This document shows, in pieces, positions 53,145 through 64,000 of a DNA stretch of 64,000 bases. The stretch comes from Lethocerus indicus. Taxonomy: Eukaryota > Arthropoda > Insecta > Hemiptera > Belostomatidae. The DNA is taken from positions 3,844,001 to 3,908,000 of the forward strand of contig JACDQD010000104.1 of assembly GCA_019843655.1 (NCBI GenBank), read 5' to 3'. Within the stretch, counting starts at the first letter, position 1, and the number at the start of each line of letters is the position of its first letter. Below the pieces are notes generated by a model, which saw only the letters and a list, made by a program, of their open reading frames with translations, searched no databases and was not told where the DNA came from. Position numbers and translations under genes: made by a program.

Positions 53145-53202
53145 CTGTTGATACTACGCTCACAATACACAACTCTTATGCGGGTTAGCATCAGATGTGC
53201 CG
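53145..53202 (+). repeat. Dispersed repeat, copy C
   Basis: Contains GTTGATACTACGCTCACAAT, ACACAACTC, TTATGCGGGTTAGCATCAG and ATGTGCCG. It matches copy B best across the GCGGGTTAGCAT core and copy A best at its TACTACGC and GCCG ends. All three copies are in the same orientation. Confidence 0.7.
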
Positions 53203-56200
53203 AGAGGAGACGGAACAACGAAAGAACTACGGTATACCAAACCCACGCAGAAAATATATCGCATATAAACCAGAAATATACTATTTACATTTATTTTTAT
53301 AGCGCAATAAGGAACAAGCCTGGTTGTGACAATTGCATATTATAAGAAATTGTTTAAAAATTAAATATTGTCGGAAAATTCTGTCATTAAGCCAATTTAA
53401 ATATTCGCCACGTGTTTGTAATACTCTCATACCATGGTAAGCTATCTAATAAGAGAACAAGAAAGAAACGCCTGTCAATTATTTCCCGCCCAACGTAATT
53501 TATGTGAAAATTTAAGTATGCAATTCCGCGGCCGAGATTTATGCGTTCGCTCCCAGTACCCCGCTGTTCATGAATGCAACCGGTACTCGTCGTTCATTTT
53601 TATCTGGCTGTTCCTGGCACCACCGCTTATTGCCCCTTCCCACTTGGGCCATAACGAGTTTTGTCGTACATTTTAACGCGACAATCACCATTCTTCAGCC
53701 GGTCCGGACAACAGCGGTATACGGTAGCGAAGACTGAACATGCCAAAGGAAGAAAAATAAGTATAAAAAATAATTAATTAGCTGTATATGCACACTGCAA
53801 CGCAAGTGCCAGTAAGCGGCAGTTTCAGGAGTATCAACAGTTGTGCAATATTCCACCCGCTAGCACTAGCTTTCTTTTGTAATCACGCCTTCTTTGTTAG
53901 AACCCCGACAAGGTACACTGAATGCCGTTAGAGTTGAAGGGCTGAAATACAAAATTAGTGTTACATAAAAGCAACGGTAGAACGGTGCTATTACTCTGCA
54001 GTACGTACGGTGGGATTAATCGAATTACCGGCAGATGTCGGCACCTTCAGTATAAACATAGTTCGGGGGTTTTCCGACAGATTGTAGCATCTTTAGTGTC
54101 GTGAAATGTATAGGCTAATCATAAATTCCTGCGTATTGCCGGACAATTGTTGCACAATAAATACATAAACCAGTTACGGTACAAAAATACGTTTAGATTA
54201 AATCCTTTTTTGCACCTCATAAGGCAAAGTTGTGATAATTGCGTCGTGAGTGTTGATAACGCTTGTAAGCTGAACGCATAATTTTGTTTAATTTTTAGTT
54301 CCGGATAAAATCAGGAAATTTAACATTCACCGCAGTCTCCAACACTTTACTATATTCTGATTTTCTATATAATTAACATTTCTTGATTTCACTCAAAATC
54401 GAAATTCATGATTGAGATATTTTATTGCAATCTATGTTGAAAAACGTTTCATATATAAATGTAATAGAAGAATGGGAAATATTATTCTACGTCATAATTA
54501 ATTTTAATATCTTATAATGTTGTTAGAAATTAGGATTATTTTGTTTAATGAAAATTGTAAGAATGTAATAAACTATAAAATATCAACTTTATTTTCGACT
54601 ATGTCCGTCTATACTGGTACAGGCATTAATTCCGAAAAGTTCCCCAAGGCGCGGTTTCGATGCGGTTCCCTTCCGAAGTTCGACATTTTACGGTCTTTCA
54701 TTTTCTAAGTGCGAAACTCCCCGATCCGTTATTTCCATTTAAACGAGCCCGCAATCTGACAACGGCAGTTTGTTCTAGTTTTAGCCGTCCGAGGATTACC
54801 CGGAGAGAACCTTGTGGCGGAGCCTTCTCAATTACAGGGCGAGACAGACGACACCTCTGCAAGGAACTGATAACTCGGTAAAAAGGGGAACAAGAAAAAT
54901 GTCCTCCCGCTTCCCTTGGTTTGAACTCATTTACCGGTTGTAAAATTTCCCGAACTCTCTCCAACTATTGACCGCCTCGAACGTTAAATTGTGTTCGCCC
55001 GAACAAGGACGCAAATTATTATTTCATGACCTCTTATTTTTGATGGCCCACTCCAAATACCTGGAAAAATTACGACAGAACACACAGACCAACTGAAAGT
55101 AAAAACTGCACAATAATTGTTTATTAATGTGTCCTAAAATGATTCCAAACAATTCATTTCGAATTATAACAAACGGTAGTTGGTTCTTCCTTGAGTTATT
55201 CCTTATAGCGCAAGTTTAATTAAAAATAGCCCTTTACATATATCATAATATACCTTTAATCTAATAAATTGAACTTTGTTTTACGTAATCTTCTTTATTG
55301 TCGCCGGCGTTAATACTTATAATATTCATAAAATATCTCTATCCGCGTCAATATACTGAAGTATTTTTTACTGGCCGAAAAAATTGAATATTCAACGTTG
55401 ACAACAGTCAACTAATGAACAGTGTCTTTCTAAGAAATAACTGCAAGCGGAGATTTGATTTAAATTTTATCCTTCCCTACCCCCGAAAGCCAACGCTGTT
55501 TTTCAAAACCGTTTTGTTCTTTTACAGAGCTGGAGCCGGTCGAGCGGAAAGAGTGCCCACGATAAAACGTCCGCGGGAAAAATTCTCCGATACGGCGTTA
55601 TTACGTTTATTAACGGGGGATAATTATACCGGCCGAGAGATAATTGTGGGATTTTCCCCGTTTTATTTTTTTCAATATTCGACGCCGTTTTTCGGACTAA
55701 TACCGATACCGATCTGAATAGGGAGGGCATTCAATGGAATATAGTACGGGGCGGGGGCGGGGGCGGGTTCCGAGGTGGTTCCCCGATGGCCAGATAGCCA
55801 GATAGTGAGGTCACGCGATTGTCTCCTCCGGCCTTGGTTGGGCCCGAACGTATATTATCCCCTACTGTATAATTCAGTCGGTATGCAAAAAAAAAAAATA
55901 TAAAATACCGTAATTGTGAAGTGTATCAGGTCCTCTTCATAGCTCTGACCGACCAAAACGCCAACAAAATTGCGAATTTATTTTATAAATTACATTTTAT
56001 TTATACCGGAGATTGTGTTATTTCCCAACGTTTAACAAACGCCAGTAGGGACTTCAGTGCAGGTATTGAGAATTTTTTGATGTTTAGCTGACAATTTTTG
56101 CACGAACTGATGCCCAATTATTTTGGGCAAATGCGAACTTTCATCGTTTCAAGTATATTATTCATATCAGCAAAGTCAGAAAAACAGTTGCCGAACGGTT

Positions 56201-59200
56201 TTTGGTGTTTTTTAAATGAAACATTTATTTTTATGAAAAATTAACTTATATTAGAAGTGGGGAAAGGGCCTGGAAAGTTTTTCGGTTTATTTTCCGTCGT
56301 CGAAGGGAATAAATTTAACCGAGGGGCAATACAGTCAAGTGTTCTAAGTGAATTGAGTTATTTATATTAGGGAGTGTCTTCACTTGGAATATCCCCCGTC
56401 AGGGGACAGTGAGGGGATTGTTTCTGTCAATAAGCTCAAGTTGGAGAAGATTCAAACAAGTTCAGCGTTGGTGAATATTGTTCTTTGCGATACCATTTTT
56501 CCATATTTATTTCATTTGTTTCAAGAGTAAATTTTGAATTAAAATGTATCATAATGAATTAATAACATTAACAATTAGTAGAGTTTTATTTATTACAATG
56601 ACTAGAGTAATACATACAACCCCCCTGTATATTTAACCATATATTACTATTTATCTCGTATTCATACTTTCTGTATTTATTTTCGGCAAATCAATTCCTC
56701 GCTTAAATAGATAACATAATCGGTACTAACACACGGAAACCGGGGAACATACACTACCGAATTAATCGGATGATAAACAGGCTTACTAAGCTTAGCCTGT
56801 GTTTAATTATGTGTTAAATGGGATCTAAAATTTGACGCCCCGGATAGTCGAATATCCCTGCTCTCCTTGAAATTAGCTGCCAAATGGTGGACGATACAGC
56901 AGGTACTTATTGAAATCGCCGATCAGTGCGCTTTTGAGGATAGTGAGTCTAGAATTAGACCAAATATATTGAAAATCGTTACTGCGATGACATGCCAAAC
57001 CCTCGCGGGCCACCTTTCAATTTTTTTTAAAACGCAGTTTTTGTTGGAAAAAATTTAGCCGACGAATCAGAATAATCCTAAGAAACAAGTCACGAATATT
57101 AACGTAGGCTCTTCTGACGGAAATATGAAAAATGGAAAAGCGACGACAATAGAATTCATCGGTGGGCGGTAAACAAGGGATTATGACTGGACGACGACGT
57201 CGAGGCATCGGCGCCCCAATTGAATATGCCCTCGGCGCGGAGGGTCGACAACCCCCTCAATCTGTTTACCGGATTGTCCCGTACGCTTGGGAACATCGGC
57301 CCAGCATCTCTGTCCCAATAAGAGTTCGGCGACGGAGAATATTGACCGACCGCAAATAATTTTGCCAAGGAGAGCGCCTTCATATTGTCTACACCGGGCC
57401 TCAAAAATATCGCCGTGGAGCGTCCAACGGTTCCCTTGCTGGTCCTTTATCGATCGCGCATGTTTAATTAGATTATACCCCTTTGGATCATATATTGACA
57501 CTCGTTCCGCTCAACAATTTTTTAATTTTGTAACGATAGGAATCATTTTAATTTGAGATGGTTCCACGCCTGAAATAGGAAGGTATTTCGCGTCGCCGTT
57601 CGCTGTACAAAACGCTCGTTCCTCGAGGGAATAGGTTCGGGAAAACGCAATATATCCCGCAATAGATTTCAGCGTTCGGGCTCAAACCGAAAATTCTCCC
57701 GGAGAACTGTGCCCGTGAAGTGAAAATAAGAGTATGAGTAGGAATTGTCGGGTCGGGGCGGCGTGAAATCTCAGGGCCCCATAAATCAAGTTTAGGGGGC
57801 CGGGGCCCAGCCGGCGTCTCGGATTTGCCCTCCTTACCGCCTCCTCGCACCCCAATCCCTTTATACCTTAGAACAAATAGAACCGAAACAAAATCGAATC
57901 CATGGCGTAGATACGATTTTGGGATTCCGCCGAGAAAGCTCTACAAGTTGCCCGAGTTCAAGAGAGATCGAAAATATTTTCCAAATTCGAGCGAGCCGGG
58001 AATTAGTATCCGCCTCTAATCGCAATGATTTTTCAACGAAAAATCGCGGAACTTATTTTTTATCCTAAAACAGATATAAAACAACCTTACCGTATTTCAT
58101 AGGCAATATTACACCCTGCTCCGATCTAGAGATGCTGGAAAGTATTAAAAAACAAATTTCACTTAGCGAAGTTTCCATTCAAGGTTACGGGAATTCATCC
58201 TTATTTAGGTTACCTCGGCTATTAGATTAAGGGGCTCAACGTTGAAAATACTTCACGGTCGGTTGAATTATTTTTTCGACGAAATTTATCTCAGGGAACA
58301 GGATTAGGTTCGCATTAAACGCTCGATATAATATTGTTGGCCATAAATCTTGCCGACACGAACAATTTTCGTAATTATATTGATCAGGATGAAGGCCGTA
58401 CTTTCATCAATTTACTTATCAATTCAGCAGAAGTAATATATCCCGAAATTAAATGATTTTTTTGTAATTTGAGTTCAAGCGTATTCATAAATGTCGTCAA
58501 GGATTTGTAACACGAGAACGCTTCAAGTACGACCCGATGTAAATTTAGTTGAATGGGGTACAATAGATGTTGACCAGAAATGAATTGAACCGGTGAATGA
58601 CGTTATAGACACAATGTAAAATACAATATGTCCACCGCGACGAATTGTCGAATAACTCCTTGTTCCCTCGTTTGTGGGCAATGAACACGTTGGTAGTCGA
58701 CCTATTCATGTGTACTAAACGATTTCATAATGAATTGGCGCTTTGGCCCGAGTCCGGTCAAGTCGGCCAATCCGAGAGAGTAGACAAATAAAACAAGATA
58801 CATCATCATTTATGAAAGGCGCCGAGTAAATGTGCCGCAGCCAGAGAGTTGTGTTTAAGTTGGGAAATTTAATTGCGTATGAACAGAATTGTTTTGCAGC
58901 TGACAGTCAGACACCCGCTGCAGTCGAGATAATCATAAACTAGAGGCACCCTCACATTGTGTCTTTTTAGTCCTTTGAATAATTGTTGCTTTAAATACTT
59001 TCAACTTCTCATCTCGACAAATGACAAAAGTAATTATTATATGTATGTTTATTAGGACAATAGAATGCCATTTTCTTTCAAATAATATAACAAGGCTTGA
59101 AATTTGTTTAAGTTAAAGTAAGTGACAATTTCAAGAGACTAATACCCAGGGAAAGGAACACTGACCCGTGAGATTCTCATAAAAAAAATCCAAAAACTTC

Positions 59201-61479
59201 ATTTTATTGATAATATATAACCTATATAAGTATATCATTTGTATTTTATTTCAGTAATACGTTTCAAAGTTTTTTTTTGTGTTAAGAGTTATACTATGAA
59301 CGCCAAGCGCTAGTGTTACTGCCACTATTCTTTCATTCTGCTAGTAAATTTCGTCCAAATAAGAAAGTCAATTTGTATTATCATATAAGGGAAGAAATTG
59401 TGCTGGGCGTAAGCAGTATAAAAGTAGGGAGGGAACAGACAGGACCGCATATAATTAAACAGGGAGAAGTCAGGAAACGCGAGGGGGAGCCACAGTCCGG
59501 GAGATGACATATATCTGCAGCCAAGCGTTCAAGGGGAAAAAACAGAGGGGAAGAAACCTAGCCGGAGACGAACGAAGGATTTTCCAAGAAGATATAAGAA
59601 AGTGGAAAATAAAGAGGAGGGGGGAAGAGGGAGCACTGTGGAAGCCATCCCACCAAATTAGCCTGCCCTCTCCTAGCAGACGACCTTAAACGCAGGGAGT
59701 TTACTCATAAGTCTCTGCGCCAGAGGCTTTATGAAGTCAGAAAAGTAGCCGCCCCCACCCCAAAGACCCCCGGGGACAAGAAAAAAGAAGAGAGAGATAC
59801 TCACTGCTAATAGACCGTTTTTTCGAATGACGGATTGCTTCCCCCGGTTTTCAACGCGCAATTAAGCTGTTGGAAGAGGGACAGGGCAAAGACAAATTTC
59901 ATTTCCGCTGTAATATGACTCAACCTTCTAATTTTATTAAATTAGTTAGCTTCCGCTTAATATCAATAACTTTTTAGACTTTCATTACGGGTCGAAATTC
60001 ATTATTATGAAAGTTTGAAACATACCGAAATCGGAAATTGATACGTACCGTTGCTCTTGTCTCGAGGACTCATACCGAGATGTATAACAATGGTAGATTT
60101 TCTGTTCAGCCTCTGTTTGTAACAAGTAAATATTCTTATTGTCGCGAAATGGAAAATGGACTACAGAGAGAGAGAGAGTCAGTCAGTCATTGAGCCCGAA
60201 GAGACTTCTCCATTTGGGACTTGAATATTTTAAAGCCGGTCGGTCGCCTGCATCTGGCAGATCCCTCGTACATTTTCAGTTGACGTTGACAGCGAACAAC
60301 TGGGGAAAAGAAACAATAATAACTGTCTGCTGAAGGCGGAAAAGCGTTCCACCGATTGAAACGTCAGTAAACATGCTTTACCGTCGACATTTTCACAGGC
60401 TCGATCGCTGCTAAAAACATCATCATAATAAATTAACACAGTTGAAATAATTTTGTTTCATCATGTGTTGACCCAACAACACCTTTTTTTGTTGGGTGGT
60501 GAATCAGTCTTACAAGTTTCATTTACCATTCGGCTCTATATAAAAAACCTCAGCTTGAGGTTTGGAAAAAAATCCAACATTTCAGAAGCTCTTGCAAACA
60601 TCTAATGGCCAGAATCTCGACCTTAGAAATCCAGTTGATGTTGATGGAAATAAGTTGTGCGCAGAACAATTTCTCATTTAAGAAGCTCAGTTTCAACATC
60701 TTATTTTATTTCTTTTCAGGTTCTCACCACAATTTAGAGTTGATTCGAAGAGCAATCCTTAGAGACACATTCGGGACCGGGCGTTGAGATTACATTTGGG
60801 GCGGTGTGTTAGTTACTATTCGCCGGTACGTTGACTATAGATCAGCGGGCCACCTCGTGTATGCAGCAAGGCAGACGTACCGCGCTATTTGTCATTTAAA
60901 AATATCCCAGTAATGCTTTCTGGGCGAGTTGGTAGGCGGCCAAAAATGATTATTTTAATGAAAGTCGGCTCTTCTTAAATATAAGTCTTCTGTGCTCCCC
61001 ACCAGGAAGGATTAATTCAATCCTCCCCCCGCCTACCTTATTTTTCTTGTCCTTATTTTTCGAGACAGCGCACGAATTACTCCGAACGACAAAGTGATCT
61101 TCAAGACGTGTCGAATGGCGTCAAAATCGAGTAGTGATAAATTCCTACTTACTTACTTTTTTCAGTTATTGTAATATTCTTAAGAATAATATAATATCAG
61201 ATATTTACCACAAGCATATACAATTTAAATTAAGACAGAAATAATTTTAAACTATTGTAAATAATGTATGGCGAAAATATAATACAACTAATATGAAATA
61301 GTTTCAAAAATAATTAGACAGAAGACATGAATGCGTTACATGTAGCTACTAAATAGCAAAAGAAGTCAGACATATTTTACAGATTACAGTAGGAAATTCA
61401 TCCGATCTTCTATTTCCCACTTGCTGGTTTAATGCTAAGAGGTTGCGTCTTGACCCTATCTTCAGTTGCGTGTCATCAA
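53203..61479. other. Non-coding mosaic
   Basis: GC-rich patches near 53520-53720, 54640-54960, 55480-55850, 57160-57460, 57560-57960 and 59400-59800. All three minus frames are open near 57160-57500, again because stops are scarce. A short (GA)n run ends in AGTC repeats near 60164-60190. ACCCAAC (60471-60477) and GTTGGGT (60491-60497) form a small stem over a T-run. No gene is supported. Confidence 0.5.
55748..55767 (+). other. G-quadruplex-forming sequence
   Basis: Four runs of three to five G separated by single C bases, the canonical pattern for a compact parallel G-quadruplex. It is also a short GGGGGC tandem repeat. It lies in a GC-rich patch without a recognisable gene. Confidence 0.8.
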
Positions 61480-61481
61480 TA

Positions 61482-61658
61482 AATTAGTGAGGCAGTTAAG
61501 CAGGTTATTTACCGATGGAGTATCCCTACGGCACTGAAACCGCACTGTTACTCCGAGTAAACACTCCCGCACTGAGTAAGCACACTACTACTACTATCCC
61601 ACTGGGCGGTAACAGTGCGTGAACGATGCCCCACCGGAAAACAGTTGCCTCACTAATC
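61482..61658. mobile_element. 177-bp MITE with TA flanks
   Basis: ATTAGTGAGGCA near the left end (61483-61494) is matched by its reverse complement TGCCTCACTAAT at 61646-61657. TA lies just outside on both sides (61480-61481 and 61659-61660), as with TA-targeting elements of the Tc1/mariner type. Inside, CGCACTGTTAC (61541-61551) pairs with GTAACAGTGCG (61609-61619), so the element folds into a nested hairpin. GCACTG words recur in the left half. There is no coding frame. TA flanks are short and could be chance, so the superfamily is uncertain. Confidence 0.65.
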
Positions 61659-61660
61659 TA

Positions 61661-64000
61661 CAGAACGGAACTCAGCTGAAAACAGGCCGAGAAGCCGAAA
61701 CCGGTCTAGCATTTCATCAAATCGGCGATCTGCTTTTTTTTATTCGATTCATTGTCAAATTATATTTTGTCACGCGGACTCAATAAAAAAAAATACAAAT
61801 ATCTACATCATTTCTGTTATCATTGTAAGTAGATAAAATATTTGGAACATCAAAAGCAAAATGCATAATCGACTGTGTCATGTAATATTTTGTTTGTATT
61901 TCCTATCTACATTTCATCGTTTCGGTGGGCCCTAGTTTATATTCTGTCGCAAATTCCGTTTCGGCGAAGTCGGGAACGAACTCTTTTTCCCGCCCCAACC
62001 CCTTGCCGGAACAAAGTGACAGGCGTGCCCTCGCGCCGCCACATGAAATAGAATCAGGGCACGCGCTTCACACCTCGAAATTTCTTATTACGACGGCCCG
62101 AGGGGAATGATCCCCTCCCCGAAAATGCTTCCCGAACCGCGTATAAACTGTTGGGGGGCGCGAGGAGTCGGGTTCATAAGTCATTCAGCGTTGTTACAGT
62201 AACCGTAAGTAAAATTTCCGATATCCAAGCATCCCGTAAACTGATACAGCGTCATAATATTGATCCAGAAATTATATATTATTAGTAAGGCAAATTGAAT
62301 TCGATTTCTGTGCTAATTTATTATAATTGTCTGAAATTCTAATATTATTTTTGTTTAAATATGTTTATGTGTATATTAAGGTCATAAATTGAGTGCTACT
62401 ATTCTTATAGAAGAAGGGCAATGATAGATTGGGAATACAGTGATGTGGTGTCCAGGATTCGATTGTCTTCCATTACTGAATTTGCTAAATTGAAAGTCGC
62501 AAATGAAAAATGAATTATTCACTTCTTAGGAAGGCAGAGAAGCCAGTGGAATCAAATGTTGACCATTCCTCGATTCAATTTAACCCCAGTACTCCGAGCG
62601 GCCCGATCCCATTGGGACCCGTGTACATTTACAATTTGTGTTCGGCTCTTGGAAAACCGTCTTGAATTCTGTATTGAGGACCGAGGATCTGCGGTCGGTG
62701 GTCGGTACGGCCAGTTCGTGGTCTTCACCTCGGGCGGACTCAACCGCCGACCAAATGAATAGCTCCCCCCATTATGCCCGGTAAGGGCCGATCACTTGAC
62801 CCTGTTCTGTCGCCGGTAGATGAAATTAGCGAGTTATTGGCGTCCGCAGCCCACAAAGCCAACGGCCAATCGGCACGTCCCTGCCGGCTCCATTCTTCCT
62901 TATTATCCCGATTCCCCACTTCACTCTCCCGCTACGTCTCGAAGCCTCCGACTCGTTGGAGTTACCAATCACGGTGTGAGTGAACACTCCACTCATCCAC
63001 TTTCGTCATCTTATAAGAAATTTTTTTATAGTGAATGTCATTTTTATGATTTTCGAGGAACAATTTTGAGTACATGACGGGATATCTAACCTTAAACGAG
63101 TAAATCCGTATCCCACATAAAATCCTACATACTAAGAAAGGTAGTTTTGTTCAATTTTATTTCAATTCCTTTCCACGGAATTTAAAGCTCGAATATAAAA
63201 TTTTGAGCTTGCACTCCTGCGATCTCCTGTCTACAAATCTGATTATATTTTTCAGTGTTATCACAAACTGTCACTGATTCCGGAGTCACAACCAAAAGTG
63301 ACGAAATGCTCTTGCACGAATACTAGTAAGATTAATTTTCGTCACCAAATTGTGTTAATGTAGTTATCAGAGTGCCAGCCAGATAAATCCTAACTAACTC
63401 TGGCAACGCGTTTCGGGAAAACTTAATTTTAAATTAACTTCTTTCCCCTCGGACTTTTCTTTCTTATCTTGAACGATGGCCCGTCCTCAATAACTCTCCG
63501 GCTAAATCTCCCCTTCCTTAATGCATTTACAGTGGCACTCTCGGTGCAGCCGAACGTAGAGGAGTGTACGTCCGCAGCCGTTATATCCAGTTCTCGAGAA
63601 ATTCTCCTATAAATTCTAAGGTCTGTTGGGGCCGGTCGGCCGGCACTCGAACCCGGGACTCGCACAAAAACCGTCCGAGAGTCTCCGCCCTTGTCCGCCG
63701 TTCTGATAGGCGTCAACCACACACCACTCGAAACCCCTCTGGGTGTCAGACTCAGATGAACGGGTAAACTCCCACGTCACGAACAAAACGATTCTCGTGA
63801 CGACAGTGGAGTCTGGATATTACTGGGAATCACATCACCCACACAATTGGAATACGGAGCAAAAGACAAAATACAATACAAAATACGGTGTAAAAATACA
63901 ATTGGGTTTAGACATGACACTCTTTACATATAGCTACGGAGTATATGGCTACGTTAAATTGACAATTAACCTGGAAAATGCTATTCTTCCGGAGAAACCA
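61661..64000. other. Non-coding stretch
   Basis: GC-rich patches near 61920-62170, 62560-62960 and 63440-63760. GGTTCGAGTG on the minus strand (63653-63644) is B-box-like, in a GC-rich context that may be a decayed SINE. The frames here have no recognisable domains. Confidence 0.4.

Noticed and set aside
57156..57501. Overlapping minus frames of 82 and 106 codons
   Set aside because: All three frames are open across the GC-rich patch. None shows a recognisable motif or splice context.
1..64000. CRISPR arrays, bacterial operons or phage modules
   Set aside because: There are no regularly spaced identical repeats and no dense coding. The LINE, MITEs and microsatellites are eukaryotic in character.

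Overview
The window looks like nuclear DNA of an arthropod, most likely an insect, and almost all of it is non-coding. There are no operons, no ribosome-binding-site-led genes and no dense coding. The longest open frame anywhere is 164 codons and matches nothing I recognise. Microsatellites, fold-back DNA, miniature transposons and a 5'-truncated Jockey-type LINE are the typical contents. A polyneopteran or stick-insect-like genome would fit, but that is only an impression. The base pattern is a mosaic: AT-rich background rich in AATTA words, interrupted every 1-2 kb by GC-rich patches of 150-500 bp. This would suit intergenic DNA or very long introns.

Layout. 1-13.4 kb: non-coding mosaic with a (GA)n tract, a possible transposon end, hairpin clusters near 1.4 and 7.5 kb, an AT fold-back at 9.9 kb, and the first copy of a dispersed repeat at 10.46 kb. 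13.56-14.1 kb: minus-strand relic of a Jockey-clade reverse transcriptase C-terminus, ended by an early TGA. 14.1-26 kb: non-coding, with the second repeat copy at 20.16 kb, purine/pyrimidine tracts, and a B-box-bearing hairpin at 22.0 kb. 26.0-26.9 kb: strongly strand-asymmetric DNA, A-rich on the + strand, which could be the 3' end of a minus-strand transcript or a piece of a retroelement. 29.16-29.26 kb: a short possible LINE tail. 34.0-34.6 kb: a GC-rich island with a small ATG-initiated frame that begins with a good signal-peptide-like sequence, the best candidate for a cellular coding exon. 36.0 kb: a tRNA-like SINE scrap. 43.68-44.19 kb: a complete 500-bp piggyBac-type MITE with TTAA duplications. 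49.47-49.62 kb: an inverted-repeat element. 53.15 kb: third copy of the dispersed repeat. 61.48-61.66 kb: a 177-bp MITE flanked by TA.

No functional gene set can be read from the window. The well-supported content is mobile-element debris. The coding proposals (34.3 kb, 26.8 kb) are hypotheses that need transcript or homology data.
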